This document shows, piece after piece, positions 1 through 8,204 of a stretch of DNA of 50,603 nt (positions within the stretch are counted from its first letter, which is position 1; every line of letters starts with the position of its first letter). The stretch covers positions 1-50,603 of the forward strand of contig JAEXMK010000114.1 of assembly GCA_023444445.1 (NCBI GenBank), given 5' to 3'. The translations under genes and the position numbers were made by a program. The notes under the pieces are model-generated. The model was given only the letters and a program-made list of their open reading frames with translations. It made no database searches and had not been told where the DNA came from. This stretch comes from Pseudomonadota bacterium. GTDB taxonomy: Bacteria; Pseudomonadota; Alphaproteobacteria; Rhizobiales; Rhizobiaceae.

Positions 1-123
1 CCATTTCCAGCCTCCGTCGCCGATCCCGACGGAGCACCGCGCGCCGCCTTCCATGATCGTTTCACGAAGGCATCATCGCCACAGCCGCAGCGCTGGCCAG
101 CGGGCACAACACAGTACCCCGGC
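1..123 (+). CDS. C-terminal tail of an upstream gene (partial, unidentified)
   Basis: Frame 1 is open from the window edge to a TAA at 121-123 and reads as a Pro/Ala-rich tail of about 40 residues. In related elements a replication-initiator-like gene often precedes parA, so this may be its end, but the tail has no motif I can recognise. Frame 2 is also open here, so coding is uncertain. Confidence 0.25.
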
Positions 124-167
124 TAACATAGAATCTAACTTTTCTTCTTTGACGCGCGCGCATGAAA

Positions 168-184
168 GGCACGGTGCCAGTGCC
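168..184. promoter_or_regulatory. Evenly spaced GGCAC/GTGCC repeats before parA (candidate par operator)
   Basis: GGCAC (168-172), GTGCC (174-178) and GTGCC (180-184) are spaced exactly 6 bp apart, the first inverted relative to the others. They lie 30 bp before the parA start. Short repeated boxes upstream of parA are the usual target of small ribbon-helix-helix partner proteins, and one is encoded directly after parA. The operator/centromere role is inference. Confidence 0.25.
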
Positions 185-213
185 ACTTCCCGCCGACCTG
201 GGCGGGGTACGCC

Positions 214-867
214 ATGATCGTCGCGCTCCTCAATCAGAAAGGCGGCGTGGGCAAGACCACGCTGGCGCTGCATCTTGCCGGAGCCTGGGCTGCGCAAGGC
301 AAGCGCGTCATCCTGATCGATGCCGACCCGCAAGGCTCCGCACTCGACTGGTCGGAGCGGCGCAGCCATGAAGGGCTGCCAAGGCTGTTCACCGTCATCG
401 GACTTGCCCGCGATACCCTGCACAGGGAAGCGCCGGAGCTGGCGCGTGACGCCGATCATGTCGTCATTGATGGTCCACCCCGTGTCGCTGGCCTGATGCG
501 CTCTGCGCTGCTTGCAGCCGATCTGGCGCTGATCCCGGTGCAGCCATCTCCTTTCGACGGCTGGGCCTCGGCCGAGATGCTGGCGCTTCTGAACGAAGCG
601 CGCATCTATCGACCGGAGCTGTCCGCCCGTTTTCTGCTGAACCGATGCGTTGCGCGCACCGTCATCGCCCGCGAAACGGCCGAGACACTGGCGGACCATG
701 ATCCGCCCTTGCTGGCCACGACGATCGGCCAGCGTGTCGCCTTCGCCGAAGCCGCACAGACCGGGCGACTGGTCTCCGAGACTGATGGCGGCGAACGGGC
801 CGCACAGGAGGTCACAGCGCTGGCGGCCGAAATCGATGGCCTCGGTATCGGGAGGATCGTGCCATGA
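214..867 (+). CDS. parA: ParA/MinD-family partition ATPase
   Basis: A 217-residue Walker-type ParA ATPase, expected to position or stabilise the excised element on the nucleoid. The deviant Walker A motif KGGVGKTT is at residues 9-16 and is followed by LIDADPQGS, the second conserved ParA segment. VVIDGPP near residue 85 fits the Walker A' position. There is no N-terminal DNA-binding domain, so it is a short (type Ib-like) ParA that would need a separate centromere-binding protein. The next gene, overlapping by ATGA, encodes a small ribbon-helix-helix protein that fits that role. ParA-type genes next to DUF2840 and traF are a standard start of trb-type ICE transfer regions. Confidence 0.9.
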   Translation: MIVALLNQKGGVGKTTLALHLAGAWAAQGKRVILIDADPQGSALDWSERRSHEGLPRLFTVIGLARDTLHREAPELARDADHVVIDGPPRVAGLMRSALLAADLALIPVQPSPFDGWASAEMLALLNEARIYRPELSARFLLNRCVARTVIARETAETLADHDPPLLATTIGQRVAFAEAAQTGRLVSETDGGERAAQEVTALAAEIDGLGIGRIVP

Positions 868-1118
868 CACGGCCGCCCGTCAAATCCGGCTTCGCATCGC
901 GTCCAGGCAATCCCGATAGCTGGGTCAGAGCCGCCGATGCGCCGGCAACCGCCAAGACGCCAACGGAGGCGTTCACCGCCCGCCTGACCATCGACATCAC
1001 GCCCGAACTGCGCGGGCGCATCAAGGTTGCCGCTTTCCGGCGTGGCGTCACCGTCGCCATGATGCTGCGCGAGCTGCTGGTCCGCGAGTTTCCACCCATC
1101 GAAGGAGATCAGCCATGA
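864..1118 (+). CDS. Small ribbon-helix-helix protein, likely ParA partner
   Basis: An 84-residue protein with a disordered N-terminal half (about residues 1-38, rich in Pro/Ala/Thr). The C-terminal half reads TARLTIDITPELRGRIKV, then two helices ending VAMMLRELLVREF, which is the strand-helix-helix pattern of MetJ/Arc/ParG-type DNA-binding proteins. It starts inside the parA stop (ATGA, 864-867) and its own stop overlaps the next start, so the three genes are probably translationally coupled. By analogy with ParF/ParG it may bind the repeats upstream of parA and stimulate the ATPase. The fold is read from the pattern; the partner role is inferred from position. Confidence 0.7.
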   Translation: MTRPPVKSGFASRPGNPDSWVRAADAPATAKTPTEAFTARLTIDITPELRGRIKVAAFRRGVTVAMMLRELLVREFPPIEGDQP

Positions 1119-1633
1119 CCGGCAAAACCGTGCGCGCTGCGCATGAACATCCGCAGGCGGACGGGCCTGCACCGTTCACCACATTGGTCGAACTGACCTT
1201 CCAGAAGAAGAAGGTCGAGCACTGGATACGCTTCGGCCGCAAGAGCTTTGAGCAGATCATCGACCGCCGCCGCAGTCTGATCGGTTTTGCGCCCGAAAGC
1301 ATATTCGCCTTCGTCCGTTGGGCCTCCAACGATTACGGCACCATCGTTTCGCGGCTCGACATCCTGCGCGCTGTCGGGCGTGGCGAACCGTACCAGACCG
1401 TGCCCTTCGTTCGTCCTGGCGGCGAGATCCTGCTGCGTATCGACGGCTGGCGACAAGTCCAGCGGGTGCTGGCCCTGATTGATGCCGTGGACGCGCTTGG
1501 CGTCGATCCGGCGGATGTTGCGCCGGACCATTGGCGGCACGTCCACAACCGTTTGAGTGCCGGTCAGGAACCCAACCCCTACACCCCGGAGCGCCATGCC
1601 GCGTGGATCAGCCGCCGGAGGATCGCACCATGA
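1115..1633 (+). CDS. DUF2840 family protein
   Basis: A 172-residue protein that I recognise as the DUF2840 family found in rhizobial and sphingomonad ICEs between parA and traF. Landmarks are VELTFQKKKVEHWIRFGR near residue 25, FAPESIFAFVRWASNDYGT near 60, and a basic C-terminus (AAWISRRRIAP). It has no signal peptide or membrane segment, so it should be cytoplasmic. No function is established to my knowledge. ATGA overlaps at both ends (1115-1118 and 1630-1633) place it in one transcript with parA and traF. Confidence 0.75.
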   Translation: MTGKTVRAAHEHPQADGPAPFTTLVELTFQKKKVEHWIRFGRKSFEQIIDRRRSLIGFAPESIFAFVRWASNDYGTIVSRLDILRAVGRGEPYQTVPFVRPGGEILLRIDGWRQVQRVLALIDAVDALGVDPADVAPDHWRHVHNRLSAGQEPNPYTPERHAAWISRRRIAP

Positions 1634-2175
1634 GCCGCCGTCATATCCTTGCCGTGTCCATGCTGGCCGTCGGCACGCTTGTCGCCACGGCTGTTGCCGA
1701 TCTGCCAACCCGGTTGATCTGGAATGCGACTGCCAGCGCGCCCATCGGCTTCTACACAGTTGCTCCCGCCGATGCGCTCGAAGTTCCCGAACTGGTCGCC
1801 ATCATGCCGTCTGAGCCGCTGGAGCGGTTCATGGTCCAGCGCGGCTATATCGGACGCGGCGTGCCGTTGCTGAAGCGTGTCCTCGGCCTGCCGGGGCAGC
1901 GCGTCTGCCGTAACGGTGCGACCATTACCGTCGATAATGTCGAGATGGGGGACGCGCTGGAGCGCGACCGCATGGGCCGCGATCTGCCGGTCTGGCAGGG
2001 CTGCCGCATCATCGGCGACGGTGAACTCTTCCTCATGAATTGGGACATCCGGGACAGCCTCGATGGCCGTTACTTCGGACCTGTTCCCGCCAGTTCCGTC
2101 ATCGGCCGGGCGCTGCCGCTCTGGACCGATGGGGAAGGTGATGGCCGCTACGAATGGCGGGCGGCCACGCATTGA
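1630..2175 (+). CDS. traF: TraF-like conjugative S26 signal peptidase
   Basis: A 181-residue member of the S26 peptidase family, like RP4 TraF, which processes and cyclises the TrbC pilin in the periplasm. An N-terminal membrane anchor covers about residues 6-24. The catalytic serine is S36 in the family motif NATASAPIGFY, and the general-base lysine is K82 in PLLKRVLGLPG. The C-terminal segment LMNWDIRDSLDGRYFGPVP is the conserved peptidase box. The ATG at 1630 overlaps the previous stop and puts the anchor at the start. Its likely substrate, TrbC, is encoded at 15161. Confidence 0.9.
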   Translation: MSRRHILAVSMLAVGTLVATAVADLPTRLIWNATASAPIGFYTVAPADALEVPELVAIMPSEPLERFMVQRGYIGRGVPLLKRVLGLPGQRVCRNGATITVDNVEMGDALERDRMGRDLPVWQGCRIIGDGELFLMNWDIRDSLDGRYFGPVPASSVIGRALPLWTDGEGDGRYEWRAATH

Positions 2176-2210
2176 ACCCACGCCGAAACCTCGACGACAG
2201 GAGATTTTTC

Positions 2211-2546
2211 ATGCCACAGATCGGATTGTTCACGCGCGATGAAACGGGCTTTTCCGGGCGACTTCACACGCTCACCCTTTACCGTGAGCTTACCATCCTA
2301 CCAGCCGAGCATTCAGACGCCGAAAATGCGCCGGACTACCGTGTCCATCACGGTGCGGATGACGGTCCCGAGGTCGGCGCTGCATGGAAACGCACCGGCG
2401 AAAAGGCTGGCGAATATCTCTCGGTGCTGCTCGACGATCCCGCCTTGCCGCAGCCGATCCGCGCCAACCTGTTCCGCGACGACGATGCAGGCTCGTCATG
2501 GTCGCTGCACTGGAGCCGTCCGCGGCCCCGCGAAGATCGGGACTGA
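2211..2546 (+). CDS. DUF736 family protein
   Basis: A 111-residue cytoplasmic protein of the DUF736 family. It begins MPQIGLFTRDETGFSGRLHTL, has a central acidic stretch (DAENAPDYRVH) and ends with LSVLLDDPALPQPIRANLF and a Trp-rich tail. Members are small single-domain proteins common on alphaproteobacterial plasmids and ICEs. Their function is not established. The ATG at 2211 is preceded by GACAGGAGA at normal spacing, and the upstream extension of the frame lacks family character. The transglycosylase start follows 4 bp after the stop, so it is co-transcribed with the transfer genes. Confidence 0.8.
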   Translation: MPQIGLFTRDETGFSGRLHTLTLYRELTILPAEHSDAENAPDYRVHHGADDGPEVGAAWKRTGEKAGEYLSVLLDDPALPQPIRANLFRDDDAGSSWSLHWSRPRPREDRD

Positions 2547-2550
2547 GATC

Positions 2551-3261
2551 ATGCGATCCCGCGCCCTTCTTCTCTTCACGGCCCTTCTGTCGGCTGGCAG
2601 CGGATTGACGCCAGCGATTGCGCAGGTCACGCCGCAACCCGCGCCTGTCACTGCGCATCCCCATGCTGCTTTCATTGCCGAGGCGTCACAGCGTTTCGGC
2701 ATTCCAGAGCACTGGATTCGGGCCGTGCTGCGTGTGGAAAGCGCGAGCGATGTGCGCGCCATCTCATCGGCGGGTGCAATGGGACTGATGCAGGTCATGC
2801 CCGATACCTGGGCGGGCCTGCGCAGCCGCCATGGCCTCAGACGCGATCCTTACGATCCGCGCGACAACATCCTCGCAGGTACGGCGTATCTGCGCGAGAT
2901 GTGGGACCGCTATGGCAATGTCGCGGCCATGCTTGCCGCCTACAATGCCGGTCCCGGTCGCTATGACGAGCATCTGGCGACAGGCCGCACTTTGCCCGCA
3001 GAAACACGCGCCTATGTCGCCACGCTCGCACCTGTTCTCGGGCATACGGCTGCGCCTGATGTGCCGACGATTGTGCCGCCGCCACCGCCGGATTGGCGCG
3101 AAGCTCCGCTCTTCGTTGCGCAATCCAGCGGCAATTCGGCGGCGGCCAATCAGCCGTCGAGCGACGTCCGCGCAACCGTTCCTCTGCGCGATTCCGTCGA
3201 TCAGGAGCCGCAGGACGGCGGCATATTCGTGGCCCGTGCGAACAATGGAGATGCGCCATGA
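2551..3261 (+). CDS. Lytic transglycosylase of the conjugation system (VirB1-like)
   Basis: A 236-residue exported SLT-domain protein that would open peptidoglycan for assembly of the type IV channel. The signal peptide spans residues 1-24 (cleavage near PAIAQ). The catalytic glutamate is E63 in VLRVESASDVRA, followed by the motifs SSAGAMGLMQVMP (72-84) and AAYNAGPGRY. The region after about residue 165 is Pro-rich (PPPPPDW) and probably disordered. I chose the start at 2551 because it gives an intact signal peptide, whereas the open frame extends about 100 codons upstream through the DUF736 gene. It overlaps the next small reading frame by ATGA. Confidence 0.9.
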   Translation: MRSRALLLFTALLSAGSGLTPAIAQVTPQPAPVTAHPHAAFIAEASQRFGIPEHWIRAVLRVESASDVRAISSAGAMGLMQVMPDTWAGLRSRHGLRRDPYDPRDNILAGTAYLREMWDRYGNVAAMLAAYNAGPGRYDEHLATGRTLPAETRAYVATLAPVLGHTAAPDVPTIVPPPPPDWREAPLFVAQSSGNSAAANQPSSDVRATVPLRDSVDQEPQDGGIFVARANNGDAP

Positions 3262-3578
3262 GCATGGCGTCTCCACGCGCTTTCGGTCCGCTTCCGGTGT
3301 GCAGTCAGGCAAGGGGTCGCCTGACTGCATTCCCGGCAGGAAGGGCAAAAAGGGCAGGGAAGGCGGAGGGCAAGATAAAGGAAACCGGCACCCTCTCGGG
3401 CCTGTTTCTGGGCAAGCCCTTGTCTGCACACTGTTTTGGGGCGCGGAGCACGGCACCCTGCTTTTGGGCCTCGCGTGCCGAGATATGGCGCAAAGCCTTG
3501 ACTTTTCTGGGTTTTGACCGGCACTATAGCCGAATATCTGCCGTTTGCGTGCCTGAACGGTATGGGATGCGCTCATGA
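3258..3578 (+). CDS. Small hypothetical protein in the transglycosylase-relaxase gap
   Basis: A possible 106-residue basic protein with no family I can name. In its favour, its ATG overlaps the preceding stop (ATGA 3258-3261) and its TGA overlaps the relaxase start (ATGA 3575-3578), as real genes do elsewhere in this operon. Against it, the stretch holds a perfect 10-bp hairpin and a nic-like sequence, composition is Lys/Arg/Ala-heavy with scattered Cys and Trp, and no domain is visible. It may be a real coupled gene, or a non-coding oriT region that happens to be open. Confidence 0.4.
   Translation: MSMASPRAFGPLPVCSQARGRLTAFPAGRAKRAGKAEGKIKETGTLSGLFLGKPLSAHCFGARSTAPCFWASRAEIWRKALTFLGFDRHYSRISAVCVPERYGMRS
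3301..3328. repeat. Perfect 10-bp inverted repeat upstream of the relaxase
   Basis: GCAGTCAGGC (3301-3310) and GCCTGACTGC (3319-3328) pair without mismatch across an 8-nt loop. No T-run follows, so it is not a classic terminator. Its place 250 bp before the relaxase start fits an oriT-associated inverted repeat or an mRNA attenuator. Confidence 0.6.
3521..3560. other. Candidate oriT/nic region
   Basis: About 35 bp before the relaxase start the sequence reads GAATATCTG then CCGTTTGCG, with the possible nick between 3540 and 3541. It resembles the P-type/Ti-type nic core (YATCCTG|Y) with one C missing. Relaxases of the VirD2/TraI type generally nick close to their own genes, and the perfect inverted repeat at 3301-3328 lies in the same gap. 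The match is short and made by eye, so this is a candidate only. Confidence 0.35.
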
Positions 3579-5647
3579 GCGCCGACGACGAGAACCGCTT
3601 TCGTCCCAGGCCGGGTCGGATCAAATCCGACGTGCCGAAGGCGGGCAAGGCGAAGAGCTTTCTGACGCAGGCGAAGAAGCTGGCGCGTCAACATAGCAAC
3701 AGCCCAAGCAGATCATCATCATTCGCATCACGGACTTCCTCGTCGCTTTCATCTGGTTCGGCCGGAAAGAGCGGGAAGGCATCGAGGGCTGGCAAAGGTC
3801 CGGGTGTCAAGCGTGGCCGCGGCGCGGCCTTTGTCCGCGCCCGAACCCTGTCGGGCGGCTGGCGTCACAGTACGGCCGGAGCGCGCCGCGTCGTCGTCAA
3901 GACCCGGTACGTCCAGAGCGCGGGGAAGAATGGCAAAGGGGCAGCCCATCTGCGCTACATCCAGCGCGACGGCACCTCGCGCGATGGCGAGCGTGGCCAG
4001 CTCTATTCGGCGACCGACGACCGCGCTGATGGAGATGCCTTCCTTGATCGCGGCAAGGATGATCGCCACCAGTTCCGCTTCATCGTTTCGCCCGAAGATG
4101 CCGCCGATCTTTCCGACATCACCGAACACACCCGCGATCTGATGAGCCGCATCGAGGTCGATCTTGGCACGAAACTCGATTGGGTCGCGGTCAATCATCA
4201 CAATACGGGCCATCCCCATGTCCATGTCATCGTCCGGGGCAAGGACGATCTGGGCGAGAACCTGGTCATCAATGGCGACTATCTCGCCAATGGTATTCGT
4301 GAGCGGGCGAGCGAGTTGACCACACTGGAACTCGGTCCCGTGACCGAGATCGAGCAGAGCCGCAAGCTGTCTGCCGAAGTGGATCAGGACCGCTTCACGC
4401 GCATCGACCGCGCCATGACCGAGGAGGCCGACGAACGCTTCCTTGATCTGCGCCATGAACCGGCAGATGCACGCCGCCAGTTCAACCGCACGCTTCGCCT
4501 GCGCCGTCTCGCCAAACTGGAAAAGATGGGGCTGGCCACCGAACACGCGCCGAGCGTCTGGGAGCTTGGCGCGAAGATGGAACCGGCGCTGCGTGAACTT
4601 GGTGAGCGCGGTGACATCATCCGCAACATGCACAAGGCGCTGAAGGCTGATGGGCAGGAACGTGATCCGATGACCTTCCAGCTTCACGATACAGCACCGG
4701 CGGCATCCATCACCGGCCGCGTCGTGGACAAATATCTCACCGACGAGATGGGCGAGAACCTGACGCTCGTGGTGGACGGCATCGACGGGCGCACACACCA
4801 TCTTTCCGGCATTGGTCCGGCCCGCGTCGAAGATGCCCGGATCGACAGCATCGTGGAAGTCGGCCCCGCCGACACCGCAAGCCGTCCGTCCGACCGCGCG
4901 ATAGCGGCCATCGCCGAGGATGGCACCTATCGGCCGAGCCGCCATCTGGAGCAGGCGAAGTTCGAGGGCCGCGTTCCGGGCGGCGATTATGAGGGCTTCG
5001 TCGATTCTCATGTCCGGCGACTGGAGGCGTTTCGCCGCGCCGGGATCGTCGAGCGGATCGACCCCGATCAATGGCGCATCCCGGAGGATTTCGAGAGCCG
5101 CGCCGCCGCGTATGATGCAGGCCGCAACCGGCAGGCCAGCATCCGCGTCATCTCGACCTTCGATCTGGAAAAGCAGATCAGCGCGGACGGCCCGACCTGG
5201 CTTGACCGGCGGATGCTCGCCAATAACGCCTCGGATCTCGCGTCGGCCGGATTCGGCCAGCAGGTGCGCGAGGCGATGGATCAGCGCCGCGACCATCATA
5301 TCGAACAGGGCGACGCCACCCGCCAGCACAACGGCCGCATCCTCTATCGGCGCAATCTACTCGTCAATCTGCGGGAACGGGAGGTGGCCCGCGTCGGTGC
5401 GGAGATCGCGCAGAGCAAAGGGCTGCCATTTCGGGCTGCTGCCGATGGCGAGACCGTCAGTGGCAAGTTCACCGGGACCACCCATCTATCGAGCGGCAAG
5501 TTCGCCATTGTCGAAAAGAGCCACGAGTTCACCCTTGTCCCATGGCGGCCGGTCATCGACCGCCAACTCGGCCGCGAGGTTGCGGGCATCGTGCAGGGCG
5601 GGGCGGTATCGTGGCGGTTGGGTAGGCAACGAGAATTGGGCCTCTGA
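3575..5647 (+). CDS. rlxS: DUF3363 (VirD2-like) conjugative relaxase
   Basis: A 690-residue relaxase that would nick oriT, attach covalently to the 5' end and lead the strand into the recipient. The N-terminus (1-105) is basic and Ser-rich. The catalytic core follows: ARRVVVKTRYVQ near 105, a conserved tyrosine in HLRYIQRDG near 127, and the metal-binding histidine motif HPHVHVIVRG near 210. The C-terminal half matches DUF3363, ending FTLVPWRPVIDRQLGREVAGIV. The name rlxS follows related rhizobial ICE relaxases. Its ATG overlaps the preceding stop. In related elements traG follows nearly directly, but here a 5.9-kb cargo block intervenes. Confidence 0.9.
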   Translation: MSADDENRFRPRPGRIKSDVPKAGKAKSFLTQAKKLARQHSNSPSRSSSFASRTSSSLSSGSAGKSGKASRAGKGPGVKRGRGAAFVRARTLSGGWRHSTAGARRVVVKTRYVQSAGKNGKGAAHLRYIQRDGTSRDGERGQLYSATDDRADGDAFLDRGKDDRHQFRFIVSPEDAADLSDITEHTRDLMSRIEVDLGTKLDWVAVNHHNTGHPHVHVIVRGKDDLGENLVINGDYLANGIRERASELTTLELGPVTEIEQSRKLSAEVDQDRFTRIDRAMTEEADERFLDLRHEPADARRQFNRTLRLRRLAKLEKMGLATEHAPSVWELGAKMEPALRELGERGDIIRNMHKALKADGQERDPMTFQLHDTAPAASITGRVVDKYLTDEMGENLTLVVDGIDGRTHHLSGIGPARVEDARIDSIVEVGPADTASRPSDRAIAAIAEDGTYRPSRHLEQAKFEGRVPGGDYEGFVDSHVRRLEAFRRAGIVERIDPDQWRIPEDFESRAAAYDAGRNRQASIRVISTFDLEKQISADGPTWLDRRMLANNASDLASAGFGQQVREAMDQRRDHHIEQGDATRQHNGRILYRRNLLVNLREREVARVGAEIAQSKGLPFRAAADGETVSGKFTGTTHLSSGKFAIVEKSHEFTLVPWRPVIDRQLGREVAGIVQGGAVSWRLGRQRELGL

Positions 5648-5791
5648 TGGTTTGCCTGACAAGATCTTTCTATCGAACACTGAAGAACGGCCCTGACCAT
5701 TGGCTTGTCTCAATTAGCGATGTTGAAAGGCATGAAGAAGGTTGCCAGACAAAGCTACATCTCAGTTGTACGGGATGGATGCTGATCGGTA

Positions 5792-6742
5792 TCACGCTTG
5801 GTAAATACTTGCCGTTTCGAGTTCTTCTTTAGCCTCGCGGACTAAGCTGACCAAGAAGTCTGCTACCACGCGCACCCGGCGTGACTGCCCCAGATCTGAA
5901 TGGACGGCGAGCCAGATTTCCTGGTCGATCCCAATGTCGGCCTGTACGCAAACGAGATTATTCTGCCGTCCGAGGAAGTGTGGCAATACGGCCAAGCCGA
6001 CGCTGGCGACTACCGCCGACAGTTGCGCCGATAGGGTAGTCGTCGTCAGAACAGGTGGATGGCCGCGAAGCGCTCGTTCCACCCATTGAGCGGCGGGAAG
6101 ATGACCGTAAGTCTCGCACCATGTGATGAATTTGTCAGTTTCAAGCCGAGCCGCTTCCTGTCTCTGTTTGGCATAGGCCCGCGAAGCATAAAGACCGAAG
6201 CCAAGCGTGCCGAGGCGTCGGATCGTGACATTGCCGCGCTGAGGCTTGACCAGCCTGACAGCAAGATCGGCATCACGCCGATGCAGGTTGACTGTCTGGA
6301 CATCAGTGACAACTTCAAGCGTCAGGTCAGGATATTGGCTCGTCAGCTTCGGTAGCGCCGGGATGATGACGTGGTTCGCAAGCGTCTCTGCCGTGGCAAG
6401 CCTCACCCGTCCAGCGATCGCAGCTTGTGCAGCCGATCCTTCGGTAAAGGCTTCGGCTGCCTGTTCCAGCGCCTCGGCACGTTCCAGCAGAGCCGCGCCA
6501 TCATCAGTTAATCGATAGCCGTTTTGGTGCCGGCTGAACAGCGTCAGGCCGAGCGCGGCTTCCAGCCGCTCGATTTGGCGCGACACGGTGGCAAGACCGG
6601 TGCCGAGCTTCGTTGCCGCACCGCTCAACGATCCGCTGCGCGCAATGGCAAGGAAGACGCGCGCGTCGTCCCATCGCAGGCGGCTTCCATCACGGTTTCC
6701 GTTTTCGGAAATCAGTTTACGGTTATTGGCGGTTTTATTCAT
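5792..6742 (-). CDS. LysR-family transcriptional regulator, divergent from the aldo/keto reductase
   Basis: About 316 residues. The winged HTH is in the first 75 residues (RWDDARVFLAIARSGSLSGA, then TVSRQIERLEAALGLTLFSR), followed by a periplasmic-binding-like effector domain (AGRVRLATAETLANHVIIPALP, DLAVRLVKP). It is transcribed away from the aldo/keto reductase gene across about 46 bp, the usual layout for a LysR protein that controls its divergent neighbour and itself. ATG at 6742 is preferred over the TTG one codon upstream; neither has a good ribosome site. The inducer is unknown; the regulated genes suggest an aldehyde, quinone or other electrophile. Confidence 0.9.
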   Translation of the reverse strand: MNKTANNRKLISENGNRDGSRLRWDDARVFLAIARSGSLSGAATKLGTGLATVSRQIERLEAALGLTLFSRHQNGYRLTDDGAALLERAEALEQAAEAFTEGSAAQAAIAGRVRLATAETLANHVIIPALPKLTSQYPDLTLEVVTDVQTVNLHRRDADLAVRLVKPQRGNVTIRRLGTLGFGLYASRAYAKQRQEAARLETDKFITWCETYGHLPAAQWVERALRGHPPVLTTTTLSAQLSAVVASVGLAVLPHFLGRQNNLVCVQADIGIDQEIWLAVHSDLGQSRRVRVVADFLVSLVREAKEELETASIYQA

Positions 6743-6788
6743 CAAAAAAGAAAACCATGTTTAGCCAGTACAAGCAAGGAGCAAAGCA

Positions 6789-7772
6789 ATGCAGCATCGA
6801 ATGCTCGGCCCTGATCTTTCGGTCTCCGCGATCGGTCTTGGGTGCATGGGAATGAGCGAGTTCTATGGGCCGCGTGACGATGTGGAATCACTTGAGGTGC
6901 TGCAACAGGCGGTCGATCTGGGCATCGACTTTCTCGACACCGCCGACATGTATGGCCCGCACCACAATGAGGAATTGATCGGGCGATTCCTTGCCGAAAG
7001 CGGTGCCAAGCTGAAGATCGCGACCAAGTTCGGCATCGTGCGCAAACCAGGCGAATACGCACGCAGCATCGACAACAGTGCCGATTACATGCGTCGTGCC
7101 TGTGAAGGATCGCTCAAGCGATTGGGAATTGAGCGGATTGACCTCTATTACGTCCATCGCATCGACCGTGAACGCCCCGTCGAAGAAACGATGGAGGGAC
7201 TGGCCGCTCTGCGCCGCGAAGGTAAGATCGGTCATATCGGGCTTTGCGAAGTCAGCGCCGAGACGCTGCGCCGCGCCCATGCAGTCCATCCGGTCACAGC
7301 GGTCCAGACCGAATACTCGCTCTGGACCCGCGATGTGGAAGCCGAGATCCTGCCAACTTGCCGCGAACTGGGCATCGGCTTCGTCGCCTATTCGCCGCTT
7401 GGGCGCGGGTTCCTCACCGGAAGATTTCAAGCTGGATCGCAGTTCGAAGAAGGGGATTTTCGCGCCAGCTTGCCGCGCTTCACGCCGGATAACGCTGCGA
7501 CCAACGGTGCACTGGTCGATGTCGTGCGGAGTATTGCAGACGAAAAGGAATGCACCCCGGCACAGGTGGCTTTGGCATGGCTGCTGGCCAAGGGCGACAA
7601 CATCGTGCCGATCCCCGGCACCAAGCGGATCAAATATCTCGAAGAAAACGCTTCTGCCACTTCTGTAGGGCTGACTGCTGACGAACTTTCCGATTTAGAG
7701 CGCTCGATCACTGTGCTTCCCATAGTAGGGGACCGTTACACGGCGGAAGGCATGAAGGGGGTCAACATATGA
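6789..7772 (+). CDS. Aldo/keto reductase
   Basis: A 327-residue NAD(P)H-dependent oxidoreductase of the AKR superfamily (subgroup including plant-type and YghZ/Tas-like enzymes). The catalytic tetrad is visible: D50 and Y55 in DTADMYGP, K80 in ATKFG, H123 in LYYVHRID. The C-terminal NADP-binding segment reads [16 protein letters not shown]. The start follows AAGGAGCAAAGCA, a good ribosome site. Its stop overlaps the start of the following gene (7769-7772). It probably reduces aldehydes or ketones in the cytoplasm; the actual substrate cannot be read from sequence. Confidence 0.9.
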   Translation: MQHRMLGPDLSVSAIGLGCMGMSEFYGPRDDVESLEVLQQAVDLGIDFLDTADMYGPHHNEELIGRFLAESGAKLKIATKFGIVRKPGEYARSIDNSADYMRRACEGSLKRLGIERIDLYYVHRIDRERPVEETMEGLAALRREGKIGHIGLCEVSAETLRRAHAVHPVTAVQTEYSLWTRDVEAEILPTCRELGIGFVAYSPLGRGFLTGRFQAGSQFEEGDFRASLPRFTPDNAATNGALVDVVRSIADEKECTPAQVALAWLLAKGDNIVPIPGTKRIKYLEENASATSVGLTADELSDLERSITVLPIVGDRYTAEGMKGVNI

Positions 7773-8146
7773 CTCTGGATCGACGTGCCAAGGCCCTTGC
7801 TCTTCTTGAGCAACTCGATCCTGACGCCCCAACACGAGTTGCCGCCAATCTGGACGCGCTGTCGGATGATTTCCTCGAAATCATTCTCGGCTTTTCATTC
7901 GCGGATGTCGTGTCTCGTCCTGGCATCGATCTTCGCATCCGCGAGATGCTGACTGTCGCGGCTTTGATGGCGATGGGGACGGCGCCGGGACAACTGGAGT
8001 TCCATATCCGCGCGGCCTTGAATACCGGCGTCACCCGCGAAGAGATCATCGAAATCCTTCTTCAGATAGCGGTCTATGCCGGTGTCCCTGCCTGCATGAA
8101 TGGCATCTCGGCCGCCAAAAAGGCCTTCGCTTCTCAAGGCGCCTGA
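7769..8146 (+). CDS. Carboxymuconolactone decarboxylase (AhpD-like) family protein
   Basis: A 125-residue single-domain protein of the CMD family. The family core runs through [33 protein letters not shown] and [17 protein letters not shown]. Only one cysteine is present in the core, so the CxxC redox pair of true AhpD peroxidase partners is missing. That points to the decarboxylase-like branch or an unknown lactone/quinone role. It overlaps the aldo/keto reductase by 4 bp and precedes the MFS gene by 58 bp, so it belongs to the same operon. Confidence 0.85.
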   Translation: MTLDRRAKALALLEQLDPDAPTRVAANLDALSDDFLEIILGFSFADVVSRPGIDLRIREMLTVAALMAMGTAPGQLEFHIRAALNTGVTREEIIEILLQIAVYAGVPACMNGISAAKKAFASQGA

Positions 8147-8204
8147 CATTTCCGGCCCGCTCGTTCCGGGTCATCAGAGCTTCCAATTCCAAGGTTCAAT
8201 TCAA

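Noticed and set aside
73..870. 265-codon minus-strand frame over parA
   Set aside because: Antisense to ParA with intact Walker motifs; Arg/Gln-rich composition typical of a shadow frame.
3749..5329. 526-codon open frame on the minus strand across the relaxase gene
   Set aside because: It lies antisense to a clear DUF3363 relaxase with visible HxHxH motif; long antisense frames are common at this GC content and this one has no domain character.
5647..5832. 61-codon + strand frame after the relaxase (start overlapping its stop)
   Set aside because: No domain, no ribosome site and it runs into the end of the convergent LysR gene; the overlap is likely chance.
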